NCBI GenBank assembly: GCA_031556525.1
Contig: JAVBSS010000004.1
Span: forward strand, 1-64,000
Direction: 5' to 3'
DNA length: 64,000 nucleotides
Source: JAVBSN01 sp031556525
GTDB taxonomy: Bacteria > Bacillota > Clostridia > Lachnospirales > Lachnospiraceae
Shown here: one piece after another, positions 19,252 to 28,385 of the stretch
Numbering within the stretch: the first letter of the stretch is position 1
How the letters are laid out: the number at the start of each line of letters is the position of its first letter
Notes under the pieces: model-generated
Told to the model about the DNA's origin: nothing
The model's database searches: none
Seen by the model: only the letters and a program-made list of their open reading frames with translations
Made by a program: the position numbers and the translations under genes

Positions 19252-19479
19252 CTATTCATCTAAAAGTTTTTCTACTAATGCATATAACGACTTAGCAGAA
19301 TTAAAGTTTTCTGGAATAATCTCTTCTGCTGGAATTGCAACATCAAATTCTGCATTAATCTCTGAAATTATTGTTATAATATCGAATGAATCTAATATCT
19401 TATCATCAATAAGTGTTGTACATTCTTCATAATCTACATCTGGGTGTAATTCTTCTAAGATACTTAATAAATCTTCCAT
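19252..19479 (-). CDS. Acyl/aminoacyl carrier protein (DltC-like)
   Basis: 75 residues, entirely the four-helix carrier fold. The phosphopantetheine attachment site is read as the Ser in LDSFDIITIISEI (about 31-43), close to the DltC motif LDSM. An acidic helix follows with IPAEEIIPENF. It starts 25 bases after the adenylation gene and precedes the MBOAT gene by 15 bases. It probably carries the amino acid activated by that adenylation enzyme to the MBOAT protein. Confidence 0.9.
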   Translation of the reverse strand: MEDLLSILEELHPDVDYEECTTLIDDKILDSFDIITIISEINAEFDVAIPAEEIIPENFNSAKSLYALVEKLLDE

Positions 19480-19504
19480 TTTGTTACCTCTTTTTTCTAT
19501 ATTG

Positions 19505-21025
19505 TTATTTTTTCTTACTGTTAATATAATCTTCTTTTAAGAAAACCCTATTAATTTTACCGTTAGCTGTAAGTGGCATATCATCTATATTCTTAACCAC
19601 ATTTGGAACCATGTATCTTGGTAATTTATCCTTCATATATATTGTTATATCTTTTGCAGATATATCACCTGTATAATATAATACTATCTTCTTTCTCTCA
19701 TCATCAAATATACAACAAGCCAATTTAATAGCCTCATGCATATTTAATATTACTTCTATCTCACCAAGTTCAATTCGATGACCCATGTGTTTGATCTGAT
19801 AATCTTTACGAGAAATAAATAATAATTCGCCTCTATCATTATATTTTCCAATATCTCCAGTACGATATATAAATTCTGGATATGCTGTATTTAATGGATT
19901 CTGTGTAAATGCTTCACTAGTCTTTTCTGGATTATTATAATATCCTAGAGTAACAGCTGTACCTCTAATACATATTTCTCCTTCTTCACCTAACTGACAT
20001 TCTCCATTATTATCATTAATTAGTAGTATCTCTGTATTCTTAAATGGTTTTCCGATAGGAACAGTTTCATCAAGTTGGAACTCTCTATCAACCTTAAAAT
20101 AACAACTCATTCCTGTTGCTTCAGTTGGTCCATACAGATTAGTAAATTTAGCATTAGGTAATGCTTCTCTCCATATATTAAGCTGTTTAATAGGAAATAC
20201 TTCACTTCCGAAAGCAATTGTATGTAAATGCTCTGGAGTAATACTCTTAAATGTTGCACAGCTTGATATCATTGTAAGTGCTGACACTACCCAACATACG
20301 GTATTAATTTTATTCTCATTTAAATATTCCACTAGTTTAATCGGGAACATAAATAAGCTCTTAGGCACAAGATAGGTAGTTGCACCAAACTTAAGGGTTG
20401 GATATAGTTCCTTAAGGCAAGCATCAAAATATAACGGAGATTGATTTCCAAACACTGTATCTTCATTAAATCCTAATACCTCTGATAGATTCTCTATATA
20501 ATCAATTACTGAACGATGGCAGGCTACAACACCCTTAGGTACTCCTGTTGAACCTGATGTAAATACAATATACATAGGGTCTGTATCTATTGATTTACTT
20601 CTAATATCGGCTAATGCTTCTTCATTAATCTCTGTATTAATAATCTCATCATATAAATATACATTTCCACTATAATTAAAATTCTTAAGTATCTCTACCG
20701 TTACATCATCACATATAATTGATTCTGGATTAAGGTTTTGTAAAATAAGTTCTATCCTATGTCTTGGCATCTCTTCATCAAACGGAACGTAGAGATTACC
20801 ACTATATAGTACTCCAAAAAATGTGATTATGGCCTTAGGTGATTTCTCCATAAATACTACAACGGGTTTTTTATAAACATTTTGCTTATTAATAAATGTT
20901 CCTATAGCTCTAGCATTATCAAATACTTCCCTAAAAGTAACACTTATGCTTTCATTTACATAAGCAAGCTTATTAGGAACTTTTACTACTATGTTTTCTA
21001 AATATTCTAATACGTTATTTTGCAT
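19505..21025 (-). CDS. Amino-acid adenylation enzyme (DltA-like AMP-binding ligase)
   Basis: 506 residues, a stand-alone adenylation domain. Core motifs are FTSGSTGVPKGV (A3, about 152), NLYGPTEATG (A5, about 298), YRTGDIGKYNDRGELLFISRKD (A7/A8, about 390-412) with MGHRIELGEIE, and LTANGKINR with the C-terminal catalytic Lys (A10, about 492). It loads an amino acid as AMP ester onto the adjacent carrier protein. In DltA the substrate is D-alanine. Here the gene next door is an Asp/Glu-type racemase, so a different D-amino acid is possible. The specificity pocket was not decoded. Confidence 0.88.
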   Translation of the reverse strand: MQNNVLEYLENIVVKVPNKLAYVNESISVTFREVFDNARAIGTFINKQNVYKKPVVVFMEKSPKAIITFFGVLYSGNLYVPFDEEMPRHRIELILQNLNPESIICDDVTVEILKNFNYSGNVYLYDEIINTEINEEALADIRSKSIDTDPMYIVFTSGSTGVPKGVVACHRSVIDYIENLSEVLGFNEDTVFGNQSPLYFDACLKELYPTLKFGATTYLVPKSLFMFPIKLVEYLNENKINTVCWVVSALTMISSCATFKSITPEHLHTIAFGSEVFPIKQLNIWREALPNAKFTNLYGPTEATGMSCYFKVDREFQLDETVPIGKPFKNTEILLINDNNGECQLGEEGEICIRGTAVTLGYYNNPEKTSEAFTQNPLNTAYPEFIYRTGDIGKYNDRGELLFISRKDYQIKHMGHRIELGEIEVILNMHEAIKLACCIFDDERKKIVLYYTGDISAKDITIYMKDKLPRYMVPNVVKNIDDMPLTANGKINRVFLKEDYINSKKK

Positions 21026-21050
21026 TATTTTCCACTCTTTTTCTCTGTAT

Positions 21051-21770
21051 TTATCTAGTAATTAAATATTTGTAATCTTGGTTTAATGATGCCCCACAAA
21101 GTTCAATTGACTTCATTGCTAATACTTCCATTGCATCAATATAACCTGCTCCAATATTTTTGTCTCTCTTAATCAACGACAACTCTGTACATCCTAAAAT
21201 AATAACTTCTGCACCATCATCTTGCAACATCTTAGAGATTCTATTGAACTTATTCATATCTACATCTATATTAGCTTTAATATTATCATATATCAATGAC
21301 ATTATATCACTTTGACATTTAGTATCTGGAACAATTGGTATCATATCATTATTAACTAGTTCCTTCTGAAACATCTCAGTTTGCATAGTCCCATCAGTTG
21401 CCATTATACCCACCTTATTAATACCCATCTCTCTAAGATATTTTACGGTTTCACTTACAATATTAATCATTGGTATATCTATATTGCTACTAATTTCTTT
21501 ATAAAAATAATGAGCTGTTATACAAGGCATAGCAATATAGTCCATACCTTCTGCACATAATTTCTTACCTATATCAATTATTGGTTCTATCGGACTATCG
21601 ATACTCTCACCTATAATATATCTTGTCCTATCTGGTACAGACGAATAATTATATATTATCATATCAATATGATCTTGATCATAAGATGCATCTGTCATCC
21701 TAATTATCAATTCCAGAAAATATGCTGTTGCTATGGGCCCAAGTCCACCTATTACACCTAATTTCTTCAT
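21051..21770 (-). CDS. Aspartate/glutamate racemase family protein
   Basis: 239 residues of the cofactor-independent two-cysteine racemase family. The N-terminal KLGVIGGLGPIATAYFLE is typical. Catalytic Cys residues lie in MPCITAHYFY (about 80) and ILGCTELSLI (about 195), with the expected pseudo-symmetric spacing. It is encoded between a surface transglutaminase-like gene and the adenylation gene, so it most likely supplies the D-amino acid that the operon attaches to a surface polymer. Whether the substrate is Asp, Glu or another amino acid cannot be told. Confidence 0.88.
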   Translation of the reverse strand: MKKLGVIGGLGPIATAYFLELIIRMTDASYDQDHIDMIIYNYSSVPDRTRYIIGESIDSPIEPIIDIGKKLCAEGMDYIAMPCITAHYFYKEISSNIDIPMINIVSETVKYLREMGINKVGIMATDGTMQTEMFQKELVNNDMIPIVPDTKCQSDIMSLIYDNIKANIDVDMNKFNRISKMLQDDGAEVIILGCTELSLIKRDKNIGAGYIDAMEVLAMKSIELCGASLNQDYKYLITR

Positions 21771-21781
21771 GATATATTACC

Positions 21782-23065
21782 TCAATTCTCTGGGGTTGCA
21801 GGATAATTAGTTCTATCATATGCATGACTATTATAGTGCTTAGCTGAATATGTATCTAACTGCTCATCTGTTAACATAAAGAATTCACTCTTGTCATGAC
21901 GTGGTGTTGTATCAAAATGATACCAACCATCACCACAATTAATAAGACTCCAATAATGCTTATTAGTTCTGTACGGATATTTTTCAATATCCATATTATC
22001 TATTCCTGCTCTAGTTAACAATGCTTTACTAACCGCAAAATATGTAAAACAATCCCCTCCATAATGCTTTAATCCTCTAGTAGCCTCTTTTACCCAATCT
22101 GATTTATCAGAAGTTCCAATATAAGCTATTCCGCTTGAATTCTTCATCCATTTATATATTGCATGGGCTACTTCTCTCTTTGTCATACCCGGGGTTGTAA
22201 TATTTGCTAATACTGCATCTGCTAATTCGTTCATTTCATCAATATCTGCTGGTTTCTCTTCAACTGTTAATTCAATCTCATATGTTGATTCATTGCCTGC
22301 CATATCTCTAACTATATATCTAACTGTATATACTCCTGCATCCATCTGATTCACATCTGAAGAATCAATTTCAATTTCTGGATCTGTATCTATATTATCA
22401 GTTACTGTAATTAAACTCTTATATGATATAGTATCTCCAATATATAACGTCTGATATTTCATTCCTTCTATAACTGGAGGTTCTCTATCGTCACCCATAG
22501 TATACTTACAAGTATATTCTGTCTTATTACCTTCTTCATCTTCAAGAACTATTACTACCTCACAATCCCCTACCTTACTGAAATCAGGCTCATCCTTATA
22601 GTATATATTTACATCCGTTGCATCTGTTACTTCTGTGATAAATTCTGTTGCTTCAATCTCTTCTCCATTCCACAAACTAATATCCTTAACAGTTTCTCCA
22701 AGTGGTGCTCTTGTATCAACAACATACACTTCTACTGTTTTCTTAATATTTCTAACTTCTATTTCTACAACATAATTTCCAACCTTATTCAAATCAATAC
22801 TATTTATATCTGTTATCCATTTAAATCTATTTGTATCCTTATATAGCACATCTGATGGATATATTTGCTCAATAGTTCCTGCTTCAATTGTAATACTTTC
22901 TCTAACATAACCATATGTATTAAAATTTAAAAATAGTAATCCTGCTAGTATAAACAACATTAAAAATAAGATACATAGTAATTTACCTATGCTTTTCTTT
23001 TTTTTCTTTTTCTTATGTTGCTTTTGTTTTAGGGCATTTGTTTTATTTTTTCCTACATTATCCAT
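21782..23065 (-). CDS. Membrane-anchored transglutaminase-like protein with Ig-like domains
   Basis: 427 residues. A short basic cytoplasmic tail precedes one membrane helix (about 29-48). Two or three Ig-like/cadherin-type modules follow (about 60-265), marked by repeated VGxYxVxYxVxDxAGN patterns. A C-terminal transglutaminase-like domain has the Cys in GGDCFTYFAVSKALL (about 333), the His in KHYWSLINCGDGWYHFDTTP (about 370) and the following Asp. The active site faces outside. It is the first gene of the dlt-like operon with a near-consensus promoter. It may crosslink or hydrolyse wall peptides; this role is inferred. Confidence 0.85.
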   Translation of the reverse strand: MDNVGKNKTNALKQKQHKKKKKKKSIGKLLCILFLMLFILAGLLFLNFNTYGYVRESITIEAGTIEQIYPSDVLYKDTNRFKWITDINSIDLNKVGNYVVEIEVRNIKKTVEVYVVDTRAPLGETVKDISLWNGEEIEATEFITEVTDATDVNIYYKDEPDFSKVGDCEVVIVLEDEEGNKTEYTCKYTMGDDREPPVIEGMKYQTLYIGDTISYKSLITVTDNIDTDPEIEIDSSDVNQMDAGVYTVRYIVRDMAGNESTYEIELTVEEKPADIDEMNELADAVLANITTPGMTKREVAHAIYKWMKNSSGIAYIGTSDKSDWVKEATRGLKHYGGDCFTYFAVSKALLTRAGIDNMDIEKYPYRTNKHYWSLINCGDGWYHFDTTPRHDKSEFFMLTDEQLDTYSAKHYNSHAYDRTNYPATPEN

Positions 23066-23115
23066 GATGTCATCTCCTAGTCATCTCAATACTTTTCAGT
23101 AAAATCACATATAAA

Positions 23116-23144
23116 ATTGTATCAATTTATAATTACCATGTCAA
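23116..23144 (-). promoter_or_regulatory. Sigma-A-type promoter of the dlt-like operon
   Basis: TTGACA (23139-23144) and TACAAT (23116-23121) on the minus strand are 17 bases apart. The promoter lies about 50 bases upstream of the transglutaminase-like gene (AGGAG, then ATG at 23065). It is the only strong promoter seen upstream of the genes down to scpB. Confidence 0.75.
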
Positions 23145-23182
23145 GCACAGTAAATGTCGTATATTCTAACATTTTCATTAAG

Positions 23183-23211
23183 ATGGCGCACATATATTTC
23201 ATGTGCGCCAT
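23183..23211 (-). terminator. GC-rich hairpin downstream of spoIVA
   Basis: A perfect 11-bp stem ATGGCGCACAT / ATGTGCGCCAT with a 7-base loop, 7 bases past the spoIVA stop codon. The T tract on the minus strand is poor, so termination may be partial or the hairpin may protect the mRNA 3' end. Confidence 0.55.
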
Positions 23212-23217
23212 AACTTA

Positions 23218-24702
23218 CTAAATTATTATACAAACCATTCCACCATTGCTATCATTTACTATTTTCTCCATAGTATCTTGTAGCTTTAATTGACTTTCTT
23301 CATTAATCCTTGTTGATTTACCTCTTATACCTTCTTCAACTAACTGTTCTAGAGTTTTACCAAATATATTTACATTCCACATATTGTCCATACCGTCTTG
23401 TGAACCACTATTGATATATTCAATCAAATCATTTGCTTGTTCCTCAGTTCCAACAATAGGCGCAATTTCTGTAGTTATATTTGCTTTAATCATATGAATT
23501 GATGGTGCTTCTGCCTTAATCTTAACTCCATATTTATTGCCATGCTTAATTATCTCTGGTTTATCTAATTTAATATCAGATGAGTTAGGGGTAACCGCTC
23601 CATAACCCTTATATTTAACAGCATCTATTGCATTTGCAACTTGATCATATTCTGATTTTTGCTTTGCCATATTTTTGAGTATTCCCACAAATTGATATTC
23701 GTTAGTAATATCTTCGCCAATAAGATTACTAAGCATTTCATAATAAAATTTATCTATTATATCAATATTAATATTAATCTTACCCTTATCCATATCTATT
23801 TTATCAAGTTTAATTTTTTCAACATAATCATTAGATGGAAATTCCATATAGATATCTCTAATTACATTTATCCTACTCATTATATCTTTAGCAATATTAA
23901 TAAGCTCTTTCTTGATATAATTATCATTATCAAGGGCAGTTAACCATTTAGGTATATTAAATGCTACCTCTGCTATAGGAAATTCCAATAATAAAGCTTC
24001 TAAAATTTCTGTTATATCATTTTTCTTAAGCTGATCACAATTAATAGGGAGTACTTGTGTCTTATATTCTTCACTCATTTTTTTTGCTAATTCAATGGTA
24101 TCTGATGAATTAGGTCTTGAACTATTAAGAAGAACTATGTAAGGTTTATTCAATTTTCTCATCTCATCTATTGTTCTTTTCTCTGCTTCAACATATCCAT
24201 TTCTTCCTATGTCACCAAAACTACCATCAGTTGTAATTACAACACCTATTGTAGAGTGATCATTTATAACCTTTTTAGTACCTATCTCTGCTGCTTTTGT
24301 AAATGGAATCTCATAATCAAACCACGGTGTCTTCACCATACGTTCTGTATCATCTTCCATATGACCTGTAGCTCCATCAACCATATAACCAACGCAATCT
24401 ATTAGTCTTACTTTTAGATCAATATCTTCAGTTACATTAACTGTAGCAGCCTCCTTAGGTATAAATTTAGGCTCTGTGGTCATTATGGTTTTTCCTGTAG
24501 CTGATTGAGGTAGTTCATCCATAGCTCTTTGCTTACTAGGTTCATCAGTTATCCCTGGTAACACTAACATATCCATAAATCTTTTAATGAAAGTTGACTT
24601 ACCAGTTCTTACCGGTCCAACTACTCCTATGTATACCTCACCATTCGTTCTGGTGCTTATATCTTTGTAAACACTATAATTATTGGCATTATAATTGTCC
24701 AT
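23218..24702 (-). CDS. spoIVA: Stage IV sporulation protein A, spore-coat morphogenetic ATPase
   Basis: SpoIVA polymerises with ATP around the forespore and forms the base of the coat. The protein has 494 residues, usual for the family. The Walker A motif is GPVRTGKSTF (about 29-38), the segment LIDCVGYMVDGATGHMEDD is characteristic, and the tail ends in hydrophobic residues with one Cys. The start is set at 24702 behind AAAGGGGGTC; a longer reading frame upstream has no matching ribosome binding site. Its order after gpsA matches many Clostridia. This is the strongest evidence that the host forms endospores or descends from spore formers. Confidence 0.95.
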   Translation of the reverse strand: MDNYNANNYSVYKDISTRTNGEVYIGVVGPVRTGKSTFIKRFMDMLVLPGITDEPSKQRAMDELPQSATGKTIMTTEPKFIPKEAATVNVTEDIDLKVRLIDCVGYMVDGATGHMEDDTERMVKTPWFDYEIPFTKAAEIGTKKVINDHSTIGVVITTDGSFGDIGRNGYVEAEKRTIDEMRKLNKPYIVLLNSSRPNSSDTIELAKKMSEEYKTQVLPINCDQLKKNDITEILEALLLEFPIAEVAFNIPKWLTALDNDNYIKKELINIAKDIMSRINVIRDIYMEFPSNDYVEKIKLDKIDMDKGKININIDIIDKFYYEMLSNLIGEDITNEYQFVGILKNMAKQKSEYDQVANAIDAVKYKGYGAVTPNSSDIKLDKPEIIKHGNKYGVKIKAEAPSIHMIKANITTEIAPIVGTEEQANDLIEYINSGSQDGMDNMWNVNIFGKTLEQLVEEGIRGKSTRINEESQLKLQDTMEKIVNDSNGGMVCIII

Positions 24703-24730
24703 AAAAGACCCCCTTTGATGTACTACTATA

Positions 24731-24758
24731 ATTATATGTAATTTTTTTATTACTATGA
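24731..24758 (-). promoter_or_regulatory. Candidate sigma-E-type promoter of spoIVA
   Basis: CATATAAT (24731-24738) closely resembles the sigma-E -10 consensus, and TCATAGT (24752-24758) is an acceptable -35 element 13 bases away. spoIVA is a known sigma-E gene in Bacillus and Clostridium, so the match is expected. The assignment is by eye. Confidence 0.5.
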
Positions 24759-24767
24759 ATAAAAAAT

Positions 24768-24806
24768 GCTCCAAACTGATAATTTTAAAATTTATCAGTT
24801 TGAAGC
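24768..24806 (-). terminator. Intrinsic terminator after the pentapeptide-repeat gene
   Basis: A 15-bp stem with one G-T pair (24768-24782 with 24792-24806), followed on the minus strand by ATTTTTTATT. It separates the der-plsY-gpsA-pentapeptide unit from spoIVA. Confidence 0.85.
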
Positions 24807-24838
24807 AAATCGTTATTTATTCTATTATTGTTTTAAAT

Positions 24839-25321
24839 TTACTCCTCAAATATAGCTCCATGTTCCTGTGGATTAAACCCATCTGGCCACTGTGTTTCTT
24901 TATTATATTTTGCTCCTGTAAAGTCGCAATCTTCACTAATTTCACAATTTAATATTGCATTTCGCAAATCACTACGAAAAAAAACAGAATCTTTTATTGT
25001 TGCCCCTGTAAAATCTGTTCCCGAAAAATCTACAAATCCAAAACGGCTATGTAACAATAAAGCTTTATGTAAATTTGATTTTTTAAAACTAGCCCACATT
25101 GATGGAACCATAATCAACCTAGCGCCCTCTAAATTACAGTTATCAAAAATTGAACCCTTTGTTTCTGCATTACGAAAATCACAATTACAAAAACTTGAAT
25201 TATGCATATCTAAATTTGTTAGAAAACATCTATGAAAGCTAATATCATCGAAGTTTTTATTTATCATATTATCCAAATCTAGTTCTCTCGGAAGTTCATG
25301 TTCACTGTATATATATATCAT
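24839..25321 (-). CDS. Pentapeptide-repeat protein
   Basis: 160 residues with about a dozen A(N/D)LxF-like five-residue repeats: for example NLDMHNSSFCNCDFRNAE, SNLHKALLLHSRFGFVDFSG and SDLRNAILNCEIS. These fold into a right-handed square helix. The first 25 residues are not repeats. The start is at 25321 behind GAGGGG. It sits between gpsA and spoIVA, where Clostridia normally have these two adjacent, so it looks like a later insertion. Functions in the family range from gyrase protection to unknown; none is implied here. Confidence 0.85.
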   Translation of the reverse strand: MIYIYSEHELPRELDLDNMINKNFDDISFHRCFLTNLDMHNSSFCNCDFRNAETKGSIFDNCNLEGARLIMVPSMWASFKKSNLHKALLLHSRFGFVDFSGTDFTGATIKDSVFFRSDLRNAILNCEISEDCDFTGAKYNKETQWPDGFNPQEHGAIFEE

Positions 25322-25355
25322 AAAACCCCTCATATCTATTTCTATTATAAAAACA

Positions 25356-26363
25356 TTACCACACTAAATCTTCTGATTCTACTGCTCTGTCTCTAAGTAA
25401 TAATGACATTACTGCTTCTCTAGCTGGTATATCTTCAAATAATACTTTGTTCACTTGTTCTACTATTGGCATTGATATATTATATTTTTTCGATAAAGCA
25501 AGAGCAGCTTTTGCTGAATATACACCTTCAACAACCATCTTAACTTCATCCATAGCCTCTGTATATGTCTTACCTTGACCGATTAAATATCCTGCACTTC
25601 TATTACGACTATGCTTACTAGTACACGTTACTATTAAATCACCTATTCCTGATAAACCAGAAAATGTAGAATACTTTCCACCCATAGCAACACCTAATCT
25701 AGCCATTTCTGTAGCACCTCTTGTCATTAAAGCTGCTTTAGTATTATCACCATAGCCTAATCCATCAACTACACCTGCTGCTAACGCTATAACATTTTTA
25801 ATTGAACCACCTAATTCAATACCGATTACATCAGGACTTGTGTACACTCTAAATACCTGATTCATAAATGCATCTTGAATTAAATGAGCTACATCTCTGT
25901 CTCTAGAACCCACTACTACAGTTGTTGGTATTTTTTTGCCTACTTCTTCTGCATGTGATGGTCCTGAAAGTACAGCAACCTTTGCCTTAGGAATCTCTTC
26001 TTCTATAATCTCAACTAAAGTCATAAGTGTTGAATCTTCTATTCCCTTTGCAACATTTACAATAATTTGACCTTCACTAACGTAAGGTGATGCTGACTTA
26101 GCAGTTGATCTTACAAATGGTGATGGTACTGCAAATACTAATATATCTCTTCCCACAATTGCCTCTTCTAAATTAGTTGTAGCAATTATATCTTTATCTA
26201 AAATAACTCCTGGAAGCTTATCCTTTTGCTCGTGAAATTCATTAAGCATATCTACTTCATTTTTATCTATAGACCAAATAGTAACTTGATTACCATTATC
26301 CTTTAATAATGAAGCTAACGCAGTTCCCCAACTTCCTGCACCTAAAACACTAACATTTTTCAT
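25356..26363 (-). CDS. gpsA: NAD(P)H-dependent glycerol-3-phosphate dehydrogenase
   Basis: Reduces dihydroxyacetone phosphate to sn-glycerol 3-phosphate for phospholipid synthesis. The 335 residues have the dinucleotide motif GAGSWGTALA (7-16), VPSPFVR, the substrate region GGSIKNVIALAAG with the catalytic Lys (about 190), and GYGDNTKAALMTRG. It follows plsY by 23 bases; the product of GpsA is the acceptor used by PlsY, so the two act in sequence. The ribosome binding site is AGGAGG. Confidence 0.96.
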   Translation of the reverse strand: MKNVSVLGAGSWGTALASLLKDNGNQVTIWSIDKNEVDMLNEFHEQKDKLPGVILDKDIIATTNLEEAIVGRDILVFAVPSPFVRSTAKSASPYVSEGQIIVNVAKGIEDSTLMTLVEIIEEEIPKAKVAVLSGPSHAEEVGKKIPTTVVVGSRDRDVAHLIQDAFMNQVFRVYTSPDVIGIELGGSIKNVIALAAGVVDGLGYGDNTKAALMTRGATEMARLGVAMGGKYSTFSGLSGIGDLIVTCTSKHSRNRSAGYLIGQGKTYTEAMDEVKMVVEGVYSAKAALALSKKYNISMPIVEQVNKVLFEDIPAREAVMSLLLRDRAVESEDLVW

Positions 26364-26386
26364 AACTATATGCCTCCTGCAACCAA

Positions 26387-27058
26387 TTATTTTTTCTCTT
26401 TTTTATCGCCCCATAGCTTACGTTCTTCGCCTTTTGCTAATCTAACTATATTATCTTTATGTCTAATAAATGCCATTAATGCGAATAAGAATACCCACAC
26501 ATAACTTTCGTATCTAATTGCTGGTAATTGATTGTCCATCGATAATATACCAATCTCACCATACACCACAAATATTATAAATAATGTCGTTACTACAACT
26601 AAAGAACCTAATGATACATATCTTGATATTATGACAGTGATTAAAAATACTAACAAACAAGGTATAACCACTTTCCACTCTAATGTACCGACAATAGCTC
26701 CTGCTGTTGCTGCAATACCTTTTCCACCTTTGAATCCAAGGTAGCAAGGGAAATTATGACCTAATACAACACCTAGTCCTGTAGCTAGCATCATAACATA
26801 TGTAAGTTCTGGTCTATCAATTGCACCAGCTACCATTCTTGCAAGAACGCATGCTACAAAAGACTTCATGAAATCTCCAAGAAATACTATTAATCCTGCT
26901 TTCTTACCTAATACTCGCAGTGCATTAGTTGTTCCCGAATTACCACTTCCTTGAGTTCTAATATCTATTCCATGAACCCTACCATATATATATCCTGTTT
27001 GGATTAATCCAAATAAATATCCTACCACAAGGCATAATATTCTTATAATAATATCCAT
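26387..27058 (-). CDS. plsY: Acyl-phosphate:glycerol-3-phosphate acyltransferase
   Basis: An integral membrane enzyme that makes lysophosphatidic acid from acyl-phosphate and glycerol 3-phosphate. The 223 residues have about five to seven membrane helices. Conserved loops are visible: GSGNSGTTNALRVLGKKAG (about 37-55), LGHNFPCYLGFKGGKG (about 99-114) and SRYVSLGSL (about 145). Its ATG lies 1 base after the der stop codon, so the genes are translationally close. The sequence beyond about 205 is a charged tail. Confidence 0.95.
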   Translation of the reverse strand: MDIIIRILCLVVGYLFGLIQTGYIYGRVHGIDIRTQGSGNSGTTNALRVLGKKAGLIVFLGDFMKSFVACVLARMVAGAIDRPELTYVMMLATGLGVVLGHNFPCYLGFKGGKGIAATAGAIVGTLEWKVVIPCLLVFLITVIISRYVSLGSLVVVTTLFIIFVVYGEIGILSMDNQLPAIRYESYVWVFLFALMAFIRHKDNIVRLAKGEERKLWGDKKEKK

Positions 27059-27059
27059 T

Positions 27060-28385
27060 TTATTTATTTTCCTTTCGCTCTCGATAAATAAACTTTAATG
27101 GAGTTCCTTTGAATCCAAAAGTCTCCCTTATTTGATTTTCAATATATCTTGTATATGAAAAATGTGTTAATTCTTTATCATTTACAAATATAACAAATGT
27201 AGGTGGCTTAACTGAAACTTGTGTAATATAGTATAGTCTCAATCTTCTACCCTTATCACTTGGTGGTTGTTGCATAGCTACAGCCTCACTCATAATCTCA
27301 TTAAGTACACCAGTTGCTACTCTTAATGAATGATTCTCTATAACCATATCAATTACATCAAATAATTTTGGAAGTCTTTGACCTGTCTCCGCAGATATAA
27401 ATATCATCTCTGCATATTGCATATATGCTAATGTGTTTCTTATAACATTAGTGTGTTTATAGATAGTCTTATTATCTTTTTCTATTAAATCCCACTTGTT
27501 AACTGCTATTATCATACCTTTGCCACGCTCATGTGCTATACCTGCAATCTTAGCATCTTGCTCTGTTACACCTTCATTAGCATCAATAACCAAAATAGCT
27601 ACATCACAACGTTCAACTGCTGCAACAGTTCTGATAATACTGTATCTTTCTATATCTTCTTTGATTCTACTCTTTCTTCTAAGACCTGCTGTATCTATAA
27701 ATATATATTCTTTACCATTTCTAACAACTTCTGTATCTATAGCATCTCTAGTTGTTCCTGCAATGTTTGATACGATACATCTCTCTTCACCAAGAAGTTT
27801 ATTAATAATAGAAGACTTACCTACATTAGGTTTACCAATTACTGCTATACGTGGTCTCTCATCTTCTATATCCTCTTTGGCACTCTCGTCAAAGTAACTT
27901 ACTACTTCATCTAACATATCGCCAAGACCTAATCTTGATGCCGCCGATACTGGACGCGGATCACCTAATCCTAGATTATAAAATTCATATACATCATTCA
28001 TGAACTTATCAAAACTATCAACCTTGTTAACCACTAATACAACTGGCTTCTTAGATCTTCTAAGCATATCTGCTACTTTGAAATCATCATCAAGAAGTCC
28101 TTGTCTAACATCAACAAGAAACATAATTACATCAGCTGTCTCAATTGCTATCTCAGCTTGCTCCCTCATGCTTCTTAATATTATATCTTCACTCTCTGGT
28201 TCAATACCACCAGTATCAATTAGTGTAAAATTATAATCTAACCAGTCAATATCTGCATATATTCTATCCCTTGTAACACCTGGGGTATCTTGAACTATAG
28301 AAATCTGTTCACCAGCAAGTACATTAAATAATGTTGACTTACCTACGTTCGGTCTACCCACAACGGCAACTATTGGTTTACTCAT
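27060..28385 (-). CDS. der: Ribosome-assembly GTPase Der (EngA)
   Basis: An essential tandem GTPase for 50S subunit maturation. The 441 residues have two G domains: GRPNVGKSTLFN (about 9-20) with DTGG and NKVD, and GKPNVGKSSIIN (about 182-193) with DTAGLRRKS and NKWD. A C-terminal KH-like domain ends in TPLKFIYRER. The ATG overlaps the last base of the stop codon of the DUF512 gene, so the two are co-translated. It heads the der-plsY-gpsA block. Confidence 0.97.
   Translation of the reverse strand: MSKPIVAVVGRPNVGKSTLFNVLAGEQISIVQDTPGVTRDRIYADIDWLDYNFTLIDTGGIEPESEDIILRSMREQAEIAIETADVIMFLVDVRQGLLDDDFKVADMLRRSKKPVVLVVNKVDSFDKFMNDVYEFYNLGLGDPRPVSAASRLGLGDMLDEVVSYFDESAKEDIEDERPRIAVIGKPNVGKSSIINKLLGEERCIVSNIAGTTRDAIDTEVVRNGKEYIFIDTAGLRRKSRIKEDIERYSIIRTVAAVERCDVAILVIDANEGVTEQDAKIAGIAHERGKGMIIAVNKWDLIEKDNKTIYKHTNVIRNTLAYMQYAEMIFISAETGQRLPKLFDVIDMVIENHSLRVATGVLNEIMSEAVAMQQPPSDKGRRLRLYYITQVSVKPPTFVIFVNDKELTHFSYTRYIENQIRETFGFKGTPLKFIYRERKENK

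Noticed and set aside
23183..23211. CRISPR or repeat unit
   Set aside because: The GC-rich palindrome occurs once and lies just after spoIVA. It is better explained as a 3' hairpin.
27496..27897. Plus-strand open frame of 133 codons within der
   Set aside because: Der is intact and highly conserved on the opposite strand. The frame is a shadow.
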